From positions 5,580,001 to 5,644,000 of the forward strand of contig NZ_VIWU01000001.1 in assembly GCF_007994075.1 (NCBI RefSeq): DNA of 64,000 bases. Reading direction: 5' to 3'. Origin of the DNA: Pseudonocardia hierapolitana. GTDB taxonomy: Bacteria; Actinomycetota; Actinomycetes; Mycobacteriales; Pseudonocardiaceae. A program made the translations under genes and the position numbers. Shown here one piece after another: positions 16,753 to 25,157 of the stretch; positions within the stretch are counted from its first letter, which is position 1; every line of letters starts with the position of its first letter. Below the pieces are notes generated by a model, which did not search any database, was not told where the DNA came from, and was given only the letters and a program-made list of their open reading frames with translations.

Positions 16753-17423
16753 CGGCCGTGCTGGTCGTCGACGACGACACCCAGCTGCTGCGCGCCCTGC
16801 GGATCCACCTCTCCGCGCGGGGCTACGAGGTGCACACCGCCGTCACCGGTAAGGGCGCGGTGCGCGCGGCCGAGGAGCACGAGATCGACGTGGTCGTGCT
16901 CGACCTCGGGCTCCCCGACCTCGACGGCACCGAGGTGATAACCGCGCTGCGCGCGTCCACGACCGTGCCGATCATCGTGCTGTCCGCGCGCGCCGACTCC
17001 GGCGACAAGGTCCGCGCGCTCGACCGCGGCGCGGACGACTACGTGACCAAGCCGTTCGGCGTCGACGAGCTCATGGCGCGGCTGCGCGCCGCCGTCCGCC
17101 GCGCGGCCACCGTTCCCGAGAACGGTCCGATCGACGCTGGCGAGCTCACCATCGACCTCGCCGCGAAGCTCGTCCGCCGGTCCGGGGAGGAGGTGCACCT
17201 CACGCCGACCGAGTGGAGCCTCCTCGACCTGCTGGTCCGCAACCGGGGCAGGCTCGTCGGCCGCAAGCAGCTGCTGCGGGAGGTCTGGGGGCCGGTGGAG
17301 CGGAAGGAGACCAGCTACCTGCGCGTGTACATGGCGCAGCTGCGGCGCAAGCTGGAACGGGATCCGGCCCACCCGGAACACCTCATCACTGAGGCGGGGA
17401 TGGGCTACCGGTTCCGCGCATGA
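16749..17423 (+). CDS. kdpE: KdpE response regulator (OmpR family)
   Basis: A 224-residue regulator. The receiver domain has the acidic pocket VVDDD and phospho-acceptor Asp52 in VVLDLGLPDLDG, plus the conserved Lys in YVTKPFG. The C-terminal winged helix (about 130-224) includes LTPTEWSLLDLLVRNRGRLV and ends in YRFRA. Phosphorylated KdpE activates the kdp operon, probably at the tandem repeats near 9557. The GTG start overlaps the kdpD stop. The last 38 bases overlap the convergent EEP-family gene. Confidence 0.95.
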   Translation: MTAVLVVDDDTQLLRALRIHLSARGYEVHTAVTGKGAVRAAEEHEIDVVVLDLGLPDLDGTEVITALRASTTVPIIVLSARADSGDKVRALDRGADDYVTKPFGVDELMARLRAAVRRAATVPENGPIDAGELTIDLAAKLVRRSGEEVHLTPTEWSLLDLLVRNRGRLVGRKQLLREVWGPVERKETSYLRVYMAQLRRKLERDPAHPEHLITEAGMGYRFRA

Positions 17424-18402
17424 CGTCGTCCGGGATCCGGAGCCGCGTGAGCACCGCCCGGTGATCGCTCCCGGCGATCTCCCGCACCTCGAAGGTCTCG
17501 GCGACGATCGGGTCGGTGGCGAGCACGTGGTCGATCTGCGGACCCAGCCAAGCCGGCAGCCATGTCGGCCACGTCGGGACGAGGCCCTGGCCCCGCTGGG
17601 CCGCCGCGTCCCCGCACCCGGCCATCGCGGAGCGGAACACCGAGTGGTCCAGCGTGGCGTTGAAGTCCCCGGCGATGATCGCAGGCCGGGGATCGGCGCA
17701 CCACTGGGACACCAGGCTCACGTCGGACCGCCACTGCGGCACGTCGCCGCGGCGCGGGGCGAGGGTGTGGAACGCGACGAACCTGACGTCGCCGAGCCCG
17801 CCGCCCTCCAGCTCGACGCGCGGGAACGGGGTCGCGACCCAGGTGCTGCTGCGCACGTCGCCGAGGTGGTCGGCGACGACCGCGGTGACGCCGCCGAGAT
17901 CCCCCTCGGGCTCCCCGACCGCGGTGATCAGGTGATAGCCCAGCGGCTCGACCAGCGGGGCCAGCTCGGAGCGGAACGCCGCGCCGGCCTCCACGAGGGA
18001 CACCAGGTCCGGGCGCTCGTCGCGGATCAGGGCGGCGACCTCGGCCACGTCCGCGCCGCCGCTGTAGGTGTTGAAGGCGGCCACGGTCAGCGTGTGCCCG
18101 CCCGCCGGGACCGGCGTCGCGACCGTGCGTGGGGCCACCAGGCCGCCCGCGACCAGCAGCACGACCGCGACCCCGCAAGCGGCGATCACGGCACCGCGCA
18201 CCCAGCGCGCGATGACCAGCAGGAACGGCACGAGGATCGCGAGCCCGACGAGCAGGTACGGGCGGAGCGCGACGAGCTGTGCGAGCGGCGTGACCACGTC
18301 GAGCCCGACGAGGTCGGGCAGCGTCAGGAGGGCCACGCCGACGATGAACGGCAACGCCCACCAACGGGATCCCAGCCGGTGATGCGGCCGTGCGTTCGTC
18401 AC
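17386..18402 (-). CDS. Membrane-anchored endonuclease/exonuclease/phosphatase (EEP) family protein
   Basis: A 338-residue protein with three N-terminal membrane helices (about 12-95) and an EEP catalytic domain outside the membrane. Motifs of the fold are present: VAAFNTYSGGAD (metal region), DLVSLVEAG, AGDFNATLDHS and the closing SDHRAVLTRL with its catalytic Asp-His. Such proteins hydrolyse phosphodiesters, such as nucleic acids or phospholipids; the substrate here is unknown. The GTG start overlaps the stop of the upstream MFS gene by four bases, so the two form an operon. The 3' end overlaps kdpE. Confidence 0.85.
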   Translation of the reverse strand: MTNARPHHRLGSRWWALPFIVGVALLTLPDLVGLDVVTPLAQLVALRPYLLVGLAILVPFLLVIARWVRGAVIAACGVAVVLLVAGGLVAPRTVATPVPAGGHTLTVAAFNTYSGGADVAEVAALIRDERPDLVSLVEAGAAFRSELAPLVEPLGYHLITAVGEPEGDLGGVTAVVADHLGDVRSSTWVATPFPRVELEGGGLGDVRFVAFHTLAPRRGDVPQWRSDVSLVSQWCADPRPAIIAGDFNATLDHSVFRSAMAGCGDAAAQRGQGLVPTWPTWLPAWLGPQIDHVLATDPIVAETFEVREIAGSDHRAVLTRLRIPDDVMRGTGSPSPPQ

Positions 18403-19544
18403 ACCCGCGATCTTCCCCGGCCCACCTGAGTGACGGCTGAGGGACGGCGGGGGAGCACGATCGGGACGACCGTGGCCAGAAGCACGGCCGGGAGCAGGAA
18501 GCCGATCATCGGGTCGGCGTGGTAGATCGGCGTGAACGCCACGGGGCTCAGCGCGCCGCCGCCGAACCGGAGGGCCTGCACAAGCGACACCGCCCCACCA
18601 GCGCCCCGCCCCGCGCCGAGCACGAGCGCGTTGACCGCGACGAGCACGAGCTGGGTGGCCACCCCACCCACCGCCCAGGCGAGCGCGACCATCCAGAGCG
18701 CGGGGAGCGCCCCGACGGCCGCGATGGCGAGCGCGCCCAGCCCGGCCCCGGCGAGCACGCTGCCGCGCGTTCCGGTCCGGTCGACCGCACCGCCCACGAG
18801 CCGGGCGGTGAGGATCCCGGCCACACCTGCCGCGGTGAGCACCAGCCCGCGCGGTCCGGCGCCGGCGTGGAAGTGCTCGTCGAGCCTCAGCGCGACGAGG
18901 AAGCCCAGGCCCATCAGGCAGCCCCAGCCGACGGCGGCGGCCAGCCCGGCGCGCAGCACGGCGGGCCGTAGCGCCGCCCGTATCCCGGGCGGCTCGCCGC
19001 CTGCCGTCGGGTCGGCCGGGATCCCGATCAGGGCGAGGGCGACCGTCACCACCGCGACGCCGGCGAACGCGAGCCGCCAGTCGGCCTCGGCGACGAGCCC
19101 GCCGACCAACGGCGCCGACGTCGACCCGGCGGCCTGCATGGCCGCGAACCAGCCCAGCGCGCGGCCGAGTCGGTCGCCGGGCACCGTGGCGGCGAGCACC
19201 GCCATCAGCAGCGGCGTGGTGAACGCGTTCGCGGCGCCCAGCACGGCGGTGGCGGCGAGGAAGAGCGGAAGCGTCGGCGCGAGCACGCAGGCCAGCGCCG
19301 CGAGCGCGTACACCCCGTACGCGGTGACGACCGTGCGCCGCCTGCCCCAGCGCTCGCCGAGCGTGCCGGAGACGACCATGACGGCCGCGAACGGAAGCAT
19401 GTAGGCGGTGACCGCCAGGGCGGCGGTCCCTGCCGGCACCCCGAACGAGGCGCCGAGCTCGGGCAGCATCGCGACCGTGAGCCCGCCACCGAACGGCCCG
19501 AGGAACGCCCCGGCGTGGAGCCCGCCGCGGGTGATGCTGTTCAT
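18399..19544 (-). CDS. MFS transporter (12-helix, drug or sugar efflux type)
   Basis: A 381-residue major facilitator protein with about 12 helices. Motif A is GTLGERWGRRRTVVTAYG after the second helix, and the related GGAVDRTGTRGSVL occurs in the second half. It starts at ATG 19544 and diverges from a LysR gene with 71 bases between starts. Its stop overlaps the EEP-family gene. LysR proteins commonly regulate the divergent neighbour, so this exporter is probably LysR controlled. The substrate cannot be told from sequence. Confidence 0.88.
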   Translation of the reverse strand: MNSITRGGLHAGAFLGPFGGGLTVAMLPELGASFGVPAGTAALAVTAYMLPFAAVMVVSGTLGERWGRRRTVVTAYGVYALAALACVLAPTLPLFLAATAVLGAANAFTTPLLMAVLAATVPGDRLGRALGWFAAMQAAGSTSAPLVGGLVAEADWRLAFAGVAVVTVALALIGIPADPTAGGEPPGIRAALRPAVLRAGLAAAVGWGCLMGLGFLVALRLDEHFHAGAGPRGLVLTAAGVAGILTARLVGGAVDRTGTRGSVLAGAGLGALAIAAVGALPALWMVALAWAVGGVATQLVLVAVNALVLGAGRGAGGAVSLVQALRFGGGALSPVAFTPIYHADPMIGFLLPAVLLATVVPIVLPRRPSAVTQVGRGRSRV

Positions 19545-19615
19545 GGTCGTCGGCTACCCGGCCGGTTTGCGGCGGAAAAGACTGACCGGAGCGTCGGTGA
19601 TACGTTCCCCGTCTC

Positions 19616-20500
19616 ATGGAGCTCAGGCACCTGCGGTCGTTCCTCGCTGTCGCCGACGAGCTGCACTTCAGCCGCGCCGCCCGCCGCCTCCACATGGCGC
19701 AGTCGCCGCTCAGCCAGCAGATCCAGCGGCTGGAGCGCGAGATCGGGGTGCCGCTCTTCCGACGCAACCGGCGCAAGGTCGAGCTCACCGACGCCGGGCT
19801 GGCCATGCTCGACCACGCCCGCCGCGCGATCGACCACGCCGAGCAGGCCGCCGGCGCCGCGCGGGCGGCCGGCACGGGCCGCGCAGGCCGCCTCGGCATC
19901 GGGTTCCTGGCCACCGCCGCCCTCGCCCTGCTCCCCGCCGTCCTGCCGACGTTCCGGCGCGCCGCGCCCGACGCCGAACTCCGGCTGACCGAGGCGGGCA
20001 GCCAGGACCTGCTGCGGGCCCTCCACCGCGGCGAGCTCGACGTCGCCTTCACCCGCCCGCCGGCACCGACCGCCGAACTCACCGCCGCTGTGGTGTGGCG
20101 CGAACCGGTGATCGCCGTCCTGCCTGCGGGCCACCCGCTCTGCGCCGCACCCGACGTGCGCCTCGCCGACCTGCACGGCGAGGACTTCGTGACGTTCCCG
20201 CGCTGGTCGGCGCCCGAGTTCTACGACCACCTCGTCGCCGCGTGCCACGCAGCGGGCTTCGCCCCGCGCATCGTCCAGGAGGCGCTCGCCATGCCGACCG
20301 TCGTCGGGCTCGTGGCCGCCGGCCTGGGCGTCGCCCTCGTGCCCGCCGGCATGCGCCACCTCGCGCTCCCCGGCGTCGCCCACCGACAGCTGCGGGGCGA
20401 CCCGGCGCACGCCGAGATCGCGATGGTCCACCTTGCGGGCAACGACCGCCCCCTGCTCAGCGCCTTCACGGCAACGGTCCGCGCGACCCTCGGCGGTTGA
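19616..20500 (+). CDS. LysR-family transcriptional regulator
   Basis: This 294-residue LysR regulator has the standard N-terminal helix-turn-helix (MELRHLRSFLAVADELHFSR, then MAQSPLSQQIQRLE) and a periplasmic-binding-like effector domain from about residue 90. The effector domain includes DVAFTRPP and VAAGLGVALVPAG, typical of the CynR/CatM-like subgroup. It diverges from the MFS gene, its probable target. The coinducer is unknown. No clear T-N11-A palindrome stands out in the 71-base gap. Confidence 0.9.
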   Translation: MELRHLRSFLAVADELHFSRAARRLHMAQSPLSQQIQRLEREIGVPLFRRNRRKVELTDAGLAMLDHARRAIDHAEQAAGAARAAGTGRAGRLGIGFLATAALALLPAVLPTFRRAAPDAELRLTEAGSQDLLRALHRGELDVAFTRPPAPTAELTAAVVWREPVIAVLPAGHPLCAAPDVRLADLHGEDFVTFPRWSAPEFYDHLVAACHAAGFAPRIVQEALAMPTVVGLVAAGLGVALVPAGMRHLALPGVAHRQLRGDPAHAEIAMVHLAGNDRPLLSAFTATVRATLGG

Positions 20501-20509
20501 CCCGGCGGG

Positions 20510-21040
20510 TCACGTGGCGGCGGCGCGGTGCGTCTCGGTGAGCTCCCGGTAGACGGCCGCGTTGGCGCGGTTGTGCTCGACCTCGTCGTCGGTGAGCTCG
20601 CGGCGCACCTTGCCGGGCACACCGGCCACCAGGGACCGCGGTGGGATCACCGCGCCCACCGGGACCAGCGCGTTCGCCGCCACCAGTGATCCGGCCCCGA
20701 TGACCGCGCCGTTGAGGACGGTGGCGTTCATGCCGATCAGGCAGCCGTCCTCGACGGTGCAGCCGTGCAGCACCGCCCCGTGACCGACGCTGACGTCGTC
20801 GCCGATCCGGGCCGGGAAACCCGGGTCGGCGTGCAGCACGGCGCCGTCCTGGATGTTGCTGCCGGCTCCGACGCTCACCGACTCCAGGTCGGCGCGCAGG
20901 ACGGCGCTGTAGAAGATTCCGACGCCGGCCCCGATGGTCACGTCGCCGGCGACGGTCGCGGTGTCCGCGACCCAGGCCGACCGGTCGACGTCGGGCACGC
21001 GGTCTCCGAGTGGGATCAGGCGCATCCCGTGATGATCCAT
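20510..21040 (-). CDS. Gamma-class carbonic anhydrase-like left-handed beta-helix protein
   Basis: A 176-residue protein of hexapeptide repeats (IGAGVGIFYSAVLRAD, VSVGAGSNIQDGAVL, IGAGSLVAANALVPVG). The three zinc-binding His residues of gamma carbonic anhydrases are at His70 (VLHAD), His87 and His92 (GHGAVLHG), so metal binding is likely. Many YrdA/PaaY-like relatives have weak or no carbonic anhydrase activity; the reaction is therefore uncertain. ATG 21040 or ATG 21025 (MRLIPLGD) may be the start. It ends 10 bases from the convergent LysR stop and diverges from a TetR gene. Confidence 0.88.
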   Translation of the reverse strand: MDHHGMRLIPLGDRVPDVDRSAWVADTATVAGDVTIGAGVGIFYSAVLRADLESVSVGAGSNIQDGAVLHADPGFPARIGDDVSVGHGAVLHGCTVEDGCLIGMNATVLNGAVIGAGSLVAANALVPVGAVIPPRSLVAGVPGKVRRELTDDEVEHNRANAAVYRELTETHRAAAT

Positions 21041-21082
21041 CAGGAGGGGGCGGGGCGCGATGAGGGACCTCGAGCGGTTAGG

Positions 21083-21098
21083 ATGAACATCTGTTCAT
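21083..21098. promoter_or_regulatory. Perfect palindromic operator candidate in front of TetR gene
   Basis: ATGAACATCTGTTCAT is a perfect inverted repeat of 7-bp arms with a 2-base centre. It ends 15 bases before the TetR GTG and overlaps a possible -10 sequence TAGGAT (21079-21084). This is the usual layout of a TetR autoregulatory operator. Confidence 0.6.
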
Positions 21099-21113
21099 TC
21101 AAAGTGGGGTGAC

Positions 21114-21719
21114 GTGCCCAGAAGCAGCGAGCAGTACGAGGCCATGCGGGCCGCCACCCAGGAGAAGGTGCAGGCCGCGGCGATCACGCTCTTCGCGCGC
21201 CACGGCTTCGCCGCCACCAACATGCGCGACATCGCGCGCGAGGCGGGCATCAGCACCGGCCTGATCTACCGCCACTACGCCACGAAGGACGAGCTGTTCG
21301 CGGCGCTCGCCGCCCAGGCCACCGACGGCCTGCGCGGGGTCGCCGAGCTGTTCCGGAGCGAGGGGTCGCCCGCCGCGCTGCTCGGGGGGTTCGCGAGGGA
21401 GTTCGTCGACGACATCGCGCGCGTGCAGGGGTCCGCCGAGTTCATGCTGATCATGAACCAGGCATTCGTGTCGCGGCGGCGGTCGGCGCAGATCGACGCG
21501 CTGCTCGACCAGCACCTCGCGCTCGTCGACGCCACCGTCGCGCTGATCCGCCGGGGGCAGCAGCTCGGCGAGTTCCGGCCCGGCGACGCCACCGAGCTCG
21601 CGACGTGCTGGTTCGCGGCCGTGAGCGGGCTGGCGACGTTGAAGGCGGCCCTCGGCGACCGGTTCGCCGCACCCCACCCGTCGACGCTCACCGGATTCCT
21701 GACGAGGGAGCACAGATGA
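21114..21719 (+). CDS. TetR-family transcriptional regulator
   Basis: A 201-residue TetR regulator. The helix-turn-helix covers about 15-60 (AAAITLFARHGFAATNMRDIAREAGISTGLIYRHYATKDEL split over the three helices). The C-terminal domain is helical and of normal size. The start is GTG 21114, preceded by a perfect operator-like palindrome. Its stop overlaps the ATG of a GNAT acetyltransferase, so it is likely self-regulated and controls that enzyme too. Ligand unknown. Confidence 0.9.
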   Translation: MPRSSEQYEAMRAATQEKVQAAAITLFARHGFAATNMRDIAREAGISTGLIYRHYATKDELFAALAAQATDGLRGVAELFRSEGSPAALLGGFAREFVDDIARVQGSAEFMLIMNQAFVSRRRSAQIDALLDQHLALVDATVALIRRGQQLGEFRPGDATELATCWFAAVSGLATLKAALGDRFAAPHPSTLTGFLTREHR

Positions 21720-22306
21720 TCGAGATCGTTCCGGCCCGCGAGCTGGGTGAGGGCTACCGGCGGCCGATCACGGAGGTGTTCGTCGACGCCTTCGGCCGGG
21801 ACTTCGCCTACTTCTCCGACGATCCCCGAAGGCTGGCCGACGCGTTCGAGCACATGCTCGTGCTCGACGTGTTCCACGTCGCCCTGCTCGACGGCGAGCC
21901 GGCCGGGATCGCGGCCTGCACGGACGGGCGGCAGCTGAGCCTCGTGCCGCAGGGCAGGCACCTGCGCCGGCACCTCGGGCTGGTCAAGGGGACGATCGGC
22001 GCCATCGCGCTGAAGCGCGAGTTCTCCGGGGGCGTGCCCGACATCGCCGACGGGGCGGCGTCGATCGAGGTCGTCGGCACTGCCTCGCGGTTCCAGGGCA
22101 AGGGCGTGGCCACGGCGCTCATCACGCACTTCCTCGCACTGCCGCAGTACCGGGAGTACGTCCTGGAGACCGTCTCGGACATCAACACGCCCGCGCTGAA
22201 CCTTTACCGGAAGCTCGGGTTCGTCGAGTACAAGCGGGTGCGGGTGCGGCACACGAAGCTGTCGGGGATCAGCTACTACGTCTCGTTGAAGCTCACCCAG
22301 GACTGA
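21716..22306 (+). CDS. GNAT-family N-acetyltransferase
   Basis: A 196-residue acetyltransferase. The acetyl-CoA loop is visible as VVGTASRFQGKGVATALITH (R/Q-x-x-G-x-G type), followed by NTPALNLYRKLGFVEYKR, the typical beta-5/helix region. It transfers an acetyl group from acetyl-CoA to an amine on an unknown substrate. ATG 21716 overlaps the TetR stop (ATGA), so it is co-expressed with the regulator. Its 3' end overlaps the convergent membrane-protein gene by 14 bases. Confidence 0.88.
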   Translation: MIEIVPARELGEGYRRPITEVFVDAFGRDFAYFSDDPRRLADAFEHMLVLDVFHVALLDGEPAGIAACTDGRQLSLVPQGRHLRRHLGLVKGTIGAIALKREFSGGVPDIADGAASIEVVGTASRFQGKGVATALITHFLALPQYREYVLETVSDINTPALNLYRKLGFVEYKRVRVRHTKLSGISYYVSLKLTQD

Positions 22307-22850
22307 CGACCGTCATCACCACGATCAGCACCGCGAGCGAGGCATCGAGCAGGAGGCAGAACTCGGCGAGGGAGCGGGACACCACGCGGTCGGCGCGGTA
22401 GTGGTGGAGATCCCAGGCCGAGTGCGCGAGCAGGCCGGCCGCCACGAGGTAGGCGCCCAGGTCGGTGTCGACGAACAGGGCGAGCGCGGCGACCGCCCCG
22501 AAGCCGAGCAGCGCGACCGTCTGCAGCGGCAGCCCGTAGCCGGGACGGACGACGCCGCGCAGCAGGCCGTAGAGCCCCAGCGCCAACCCGCAGCCAAGGA
22601 CGATCAGCGTCGCGTCGACGTCGAGGACCTTCCCGATGGTGATGACGACGACGGAGCCGAAGAACAGCGGCCACGCCGCACGCGGCTTCTGCAGCGCCGC
22701 GCAGCCGATGTAGACCGTCGCGGCCGCGGCGAGAACGGGCGCCTGGTCGACGCCGCTCGCCATGCCGATGGAGACGAGCGCGGCGAAGGCGATTCCGGCC
22801 AGCGCCGGCCAGCGGCGGCGTGCCGCGTCGGTGACTGCGGGAGGCGTCAT
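22293..22850 (-). CDS. Small multi-pass membrane protein, unknown function
   Basis: A 185-residue protein with about six hydrophobic helices (for example LIVLGCGLALGLYGLL and LAEFCLLLDASLAVLIVVM). Loop residues include AHSAWDLHHYRADRVVSRS, where clustered His and Asp could be functional. No family is recognised. The ATG at 22850 is followed by a basic N terminus, consistent with a cytoplasmic start. It sits alone between the convergent GNAT gene and the bkd operon; a 70-base gap separates it from the bkd 3' end. Confidence 0.75.
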   Translation of the reverse strand: MTPPAVTDAARRRWPALAGIAFAALVSIGMASGVDQAPVLAAAATVYIGCAALQKPRAAWPLFFGSVVVITIGKVLDVDATLIVLGCGLALGLYGLLRGVVRPGYGLPLQTVALLGFGAVAALALFVDTDLGAYLVAAGLLAHSAWDLHHYRADRVVSRSLAEFCLLLDASLAVLIVVMTVVSPG

Positions 22851-22920
22851 GGGAACACCGTCTTCCCACCCGCCGACCCCCGCCAGAGGCTGTCTGAAAC
22901 TCGGCGATACCGGTCCGGGT

Positions 22921-24180
22921 TCAGAGGTTCGCCATGGCGCGCAGCGGGGCCTCGACGGCGTCGGCGACGAACCGAAGGAAGCCGCCCGCGACCCCGCCGT
23001 CGCAGACGCGGTGGTCGAAGACCAGCGACAGCTGCGTGATCTGCCGCGGCACCACCTCGCCGTCGACGACCCACGGCCGCGGGTGGATCCGCCCGATGCC
23101 GAGGATGGCCGCCTCCGGGTGGTTGATGATCGCCGCGCTGCCGTCGACGCCGAACACGCCGTAGTTGTTCAGCGTGAACGAGCCGGAGCTCAGCTCGGCC
23201 GCGGTGGCCGTGCCCTCGCGCGCGGCCGCGGTGAGCCGGCGGATCTCGGCGTCCAGCGCGCGGATGCTCAGCCGGTCGGCGCCCCGGACGGCCGGCACGA
23301 CGAGCCCGCGCTCGGTCTGCGCCGCGATCCCGAGGTTGACCCCGTCGAGGTGGACCACCTCCTCCCGCTCGACGTCCACCCGCGAGTTCAGGGCCGGGAA
23401 CTCGCGCAGACCCGCCACGACGAACCGGGCCAGCAGCGCGAGGAGCGCGGGCTTCCACACCCCGTCGCGCATGTCCTCCCGCAGCGCGAGCAGGGCGGTG
23501 GCGTCGACGTCGACCCAGGTGGTGGCCTCCGGGATCTCCGCGCGGCTGCGGGCCAGGATGCGCGCGATCTCGCCCCGCACGCCGGTGAGCGGTACGCGCG
23601 TGAGCACCGGCAGCCCGGTCCGGCGGTCGACGGGGTCGGCGTCCGGTGCCTTGCGGGCCGCGATCGCCCGCTCGACGTCGGCGCGGGTGATCAGGCCGTC
23701 GCGCCCGGTGCCCACCAGCGTCGTCGTGTCGAGACCCGCCTGCCGCGCCAGCTGCCGCACGATCGGCGAGACGATCTTGGGACGGGGAGGTTCAGGAAAG
23801 CCACATTCAGGGCTTTGCAGGCCCTGAACGTGGCTTTCCTGAATTTCCTGCGCCGCGGGCGCCTGCCGGTGATGGCGCCTCCTGCGGGATGGCTCGCTGG
23901 TGCCGTAGCCGACGAGCACGTTGCCCGACCCCGCGCGCTCCTGCTCCAGCGGCGTCACGGTGATCAGCGGTGCCCCCACCCGGATCGTCGAGCCCTCCGT
24001 GCCGTGCAGCTCCGCCACGATCCCGGCGAACGGGGAGGGCACCTCCACCGTCGCCTTGGCGGTCTCGACCTCGGCCACCGGTGCGTCGACGGCGACCGCG
24101 TCGCCGGGCCGGACCAGCCATTTCACCAGCTCGGCCTCGGTAAGCCCTTCCCCGAGGTCGGGGAGCGTGAAGACGGTCAC
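22921..24180 (-). CDS. bkdC: Dihydrolipoamide acyltransferase E2 of branched-chain 2-oxoacid dehydrogenase
   Basis: A 419-residue E2. The lipoyl domain is residues 1-78 with lipoyl Lys42 in VETAKATVEV. The peripheral-subunit-binding domain is about 135-170 (SPIVRQLARQAGLDTTTLVGTG). The catalytic domain ends with the active-site DHRVCDGG. It transfers acyl groups from E1 to CoA. GTG 24180 overlaps the E1-beta stop and is preferred to ATG 24192. The odd feature is in the linker: residues 113-130 are encoded by a 53-bp hairpin element that looks inserted, in frame, between lipoyl and E1/E3-binding domains. The linker is otherwise a region that tolerates length change. Confidence 0.93.
   Translation of the reverse strand: MTVFTLPDLGEGLTEAELVKWLVRPGDAVAVDAPVAEVETAKATVEVPSPFAGIVAELHGTEGSTIRVGAPLITVTPLEQERAGSGNVLVGYGTSEPSRRRRHHRQAPAAQEIQESHVQGLQSPECGFPEPPRPKIVSPIVRQLARQAGLDTTTLVGTGRDGLITRADVERAIAARKAPDADPVDRRTGLPVLTRVPLTGVRGEIARILARSRAEIPEATTWVDVDATALLALREDMRDGVWKPALLALLARFVVAGLREFPALNSRVDVEREEVVHLDGVNLGIAAQTERGLVVPAVRGADRLSIRALDAEIRRLTAAAREGTATAAELSSGSFTLNNYGVFGVDGSAAIINHPEAAILGIGRIHPRPWVVDGEVVPRQITQLSLVFDHRVCDGGVAGGFLRFVADAVEAPLRAMANL
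23791..23843. repeat. 53-bp hairpin element inside the E2 linker coding sequence
   Basis: Two 23-base arms (23791-23813 and 23821-23843) are inverted copies with a single difference, around a 7-base loop. On the RNA the one difference gives a G-U pair. The arms are less GC-rich than the surroundings and contain GAAAGCCAC and GTGGCTTTC. Such hairpins look like the intergenic palindromic elements of Pseudonocardiaceae genomes, as I recall them. Here it is translated as residues 113-130 of E2 (starting IQESHVQG, ending GFPE) with no frame break. Confidence 0.85.
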
Positions 24181-25157
24181 GCCTCCTCCCACTGCAGGTC
24201 GTCGACGGCGTCGAGGATCCGGTCCACCCCGGGCAGGTGGTGCTGCTCCAGCTTCGGTGGGGGATAGGGCACGTCGAACCCGGTGACCCGGCGGACGGGC
24301 GCTTCCAGGTAGTGGAAGCAGCGTTCGGACACCCGCGCCGCGATCTCGGACGCGACGGAGGCGAAGCCCGGCGCCTCGGCGACCACGACCGCACGCCCGG
24401 TCCGCCGCACGGCAGCGGTGACGGTCTCGTCGTCGAACGGGACGATCGAGCGGAGGTCGACCACGGCGAGATCGCGCCCCTCGGCGGCCCCGTGCTCGGC
24501 GGCCGCGAGCGCGACCGGGACCGACGGGCCGTAGGCGATCAGCGTGGCGTCCCGGCCCTCCCTGCGGACCACCGACCTGCCGATCGGCGGTACCGGCCCG
24601 GCGTCGAGCTCCTCGCGCGTGAAGTACTGGCGCTTCGGCTCCAGGAACACGACCGGGTCCGGGTGCTCGATCGCGGCCCGCAGCAGCCCGTACGCATCGG
24701 TGTTGGTGGCCGGGGTGACCACGAGCAGGCCCGGGGTGTGCGCGTAGTACGCCTCGGAGCTGTCGCAGTGGTGCTCGACGCCGCCGATCCCGCCGCCGTA
24801 CGGGACGCGGATGACCATCGGCAGCCGCACGCGCCCGCGCGTCCGGTTCCCGAGCTTGGCCACGTGGCTGACGATCTGCTCGAACGCCGGGTAGGCGAAC
24901 GCGTCGAACTGCATCTCGACGACGGGCCGCATCCCGTTCATCGCCATCCCGACGGCCATGCCGACGATGCCCGACTCGGCGAGCGGCGTGTCGAAACAGC
25001 GCTGCTCGCCGAAGGCGGCGGTCAGCCCGTCGGTGACCCGGAAGACGCCGCCGAGCGGGCCGACGTCCTCGCCGAAGACCACCACCGAGTCGTCGGCGGC
25101 CATCGCGTCGTGCAGTGCCCGGTTGAGGGCCTGGATCATCGTCGGCTTCTCGGTCAC
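24177..25157 (-). CDS. bkdB: Branched-chain 2-oxoacid dehydrogenase E1 beta subunit
   Basis: A 326-residue transketolase-fold subunit. Landmarks are FGEDVGPLGGVFRVTDGL near the N terminus, TPLAESGIVGMAVGMAM, MQFDAFAYPAFEQI and RVPYGGGIGGVEHHCDSSEAYYAHTPGL (given here in parts of the family signature). With E1 alpha it forms the thiamin-diphosphate enzyme that decarboxylates 2-oxoacids from Val, Leu and Ile. The GTG start overlaps the E1-alpha stop and its own stop overlaps E2. The conserved HHSQ-type stretch reads HHCDS, which fits branched-chain or pyruvate E1 beta. Confidence 0.92.
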   Translation of the reverse strand: MTEKPTMIQALNRALHDAMAADDSVVVFGEDVGPLGGVFRVTDGLTAAFGEQRCFDTPLAESGIVGMAVGMAMNGMRPVVEMQFDAFAYPAFEQIVSHVAKLGNRTRGRVRLPMVIRVPYGGGIGGVEHHCDSSEAYYAHTPGLLVVTPATNTDAYGLLRAAIEHPDPVVFLEPKRQYFTREELDAGPVPPIGRSVVRREGRDATLIAYGPSVPVALAAAEHGAAEGRDLAVVDLRSIVPFDDETVTAAVRRTGRAVVVAEAPGFASVASEIAARVSERCFHYLEAPVRRVTGFDVPYPPPKLEQHHLPGVDRILDAVDDLQWEEA

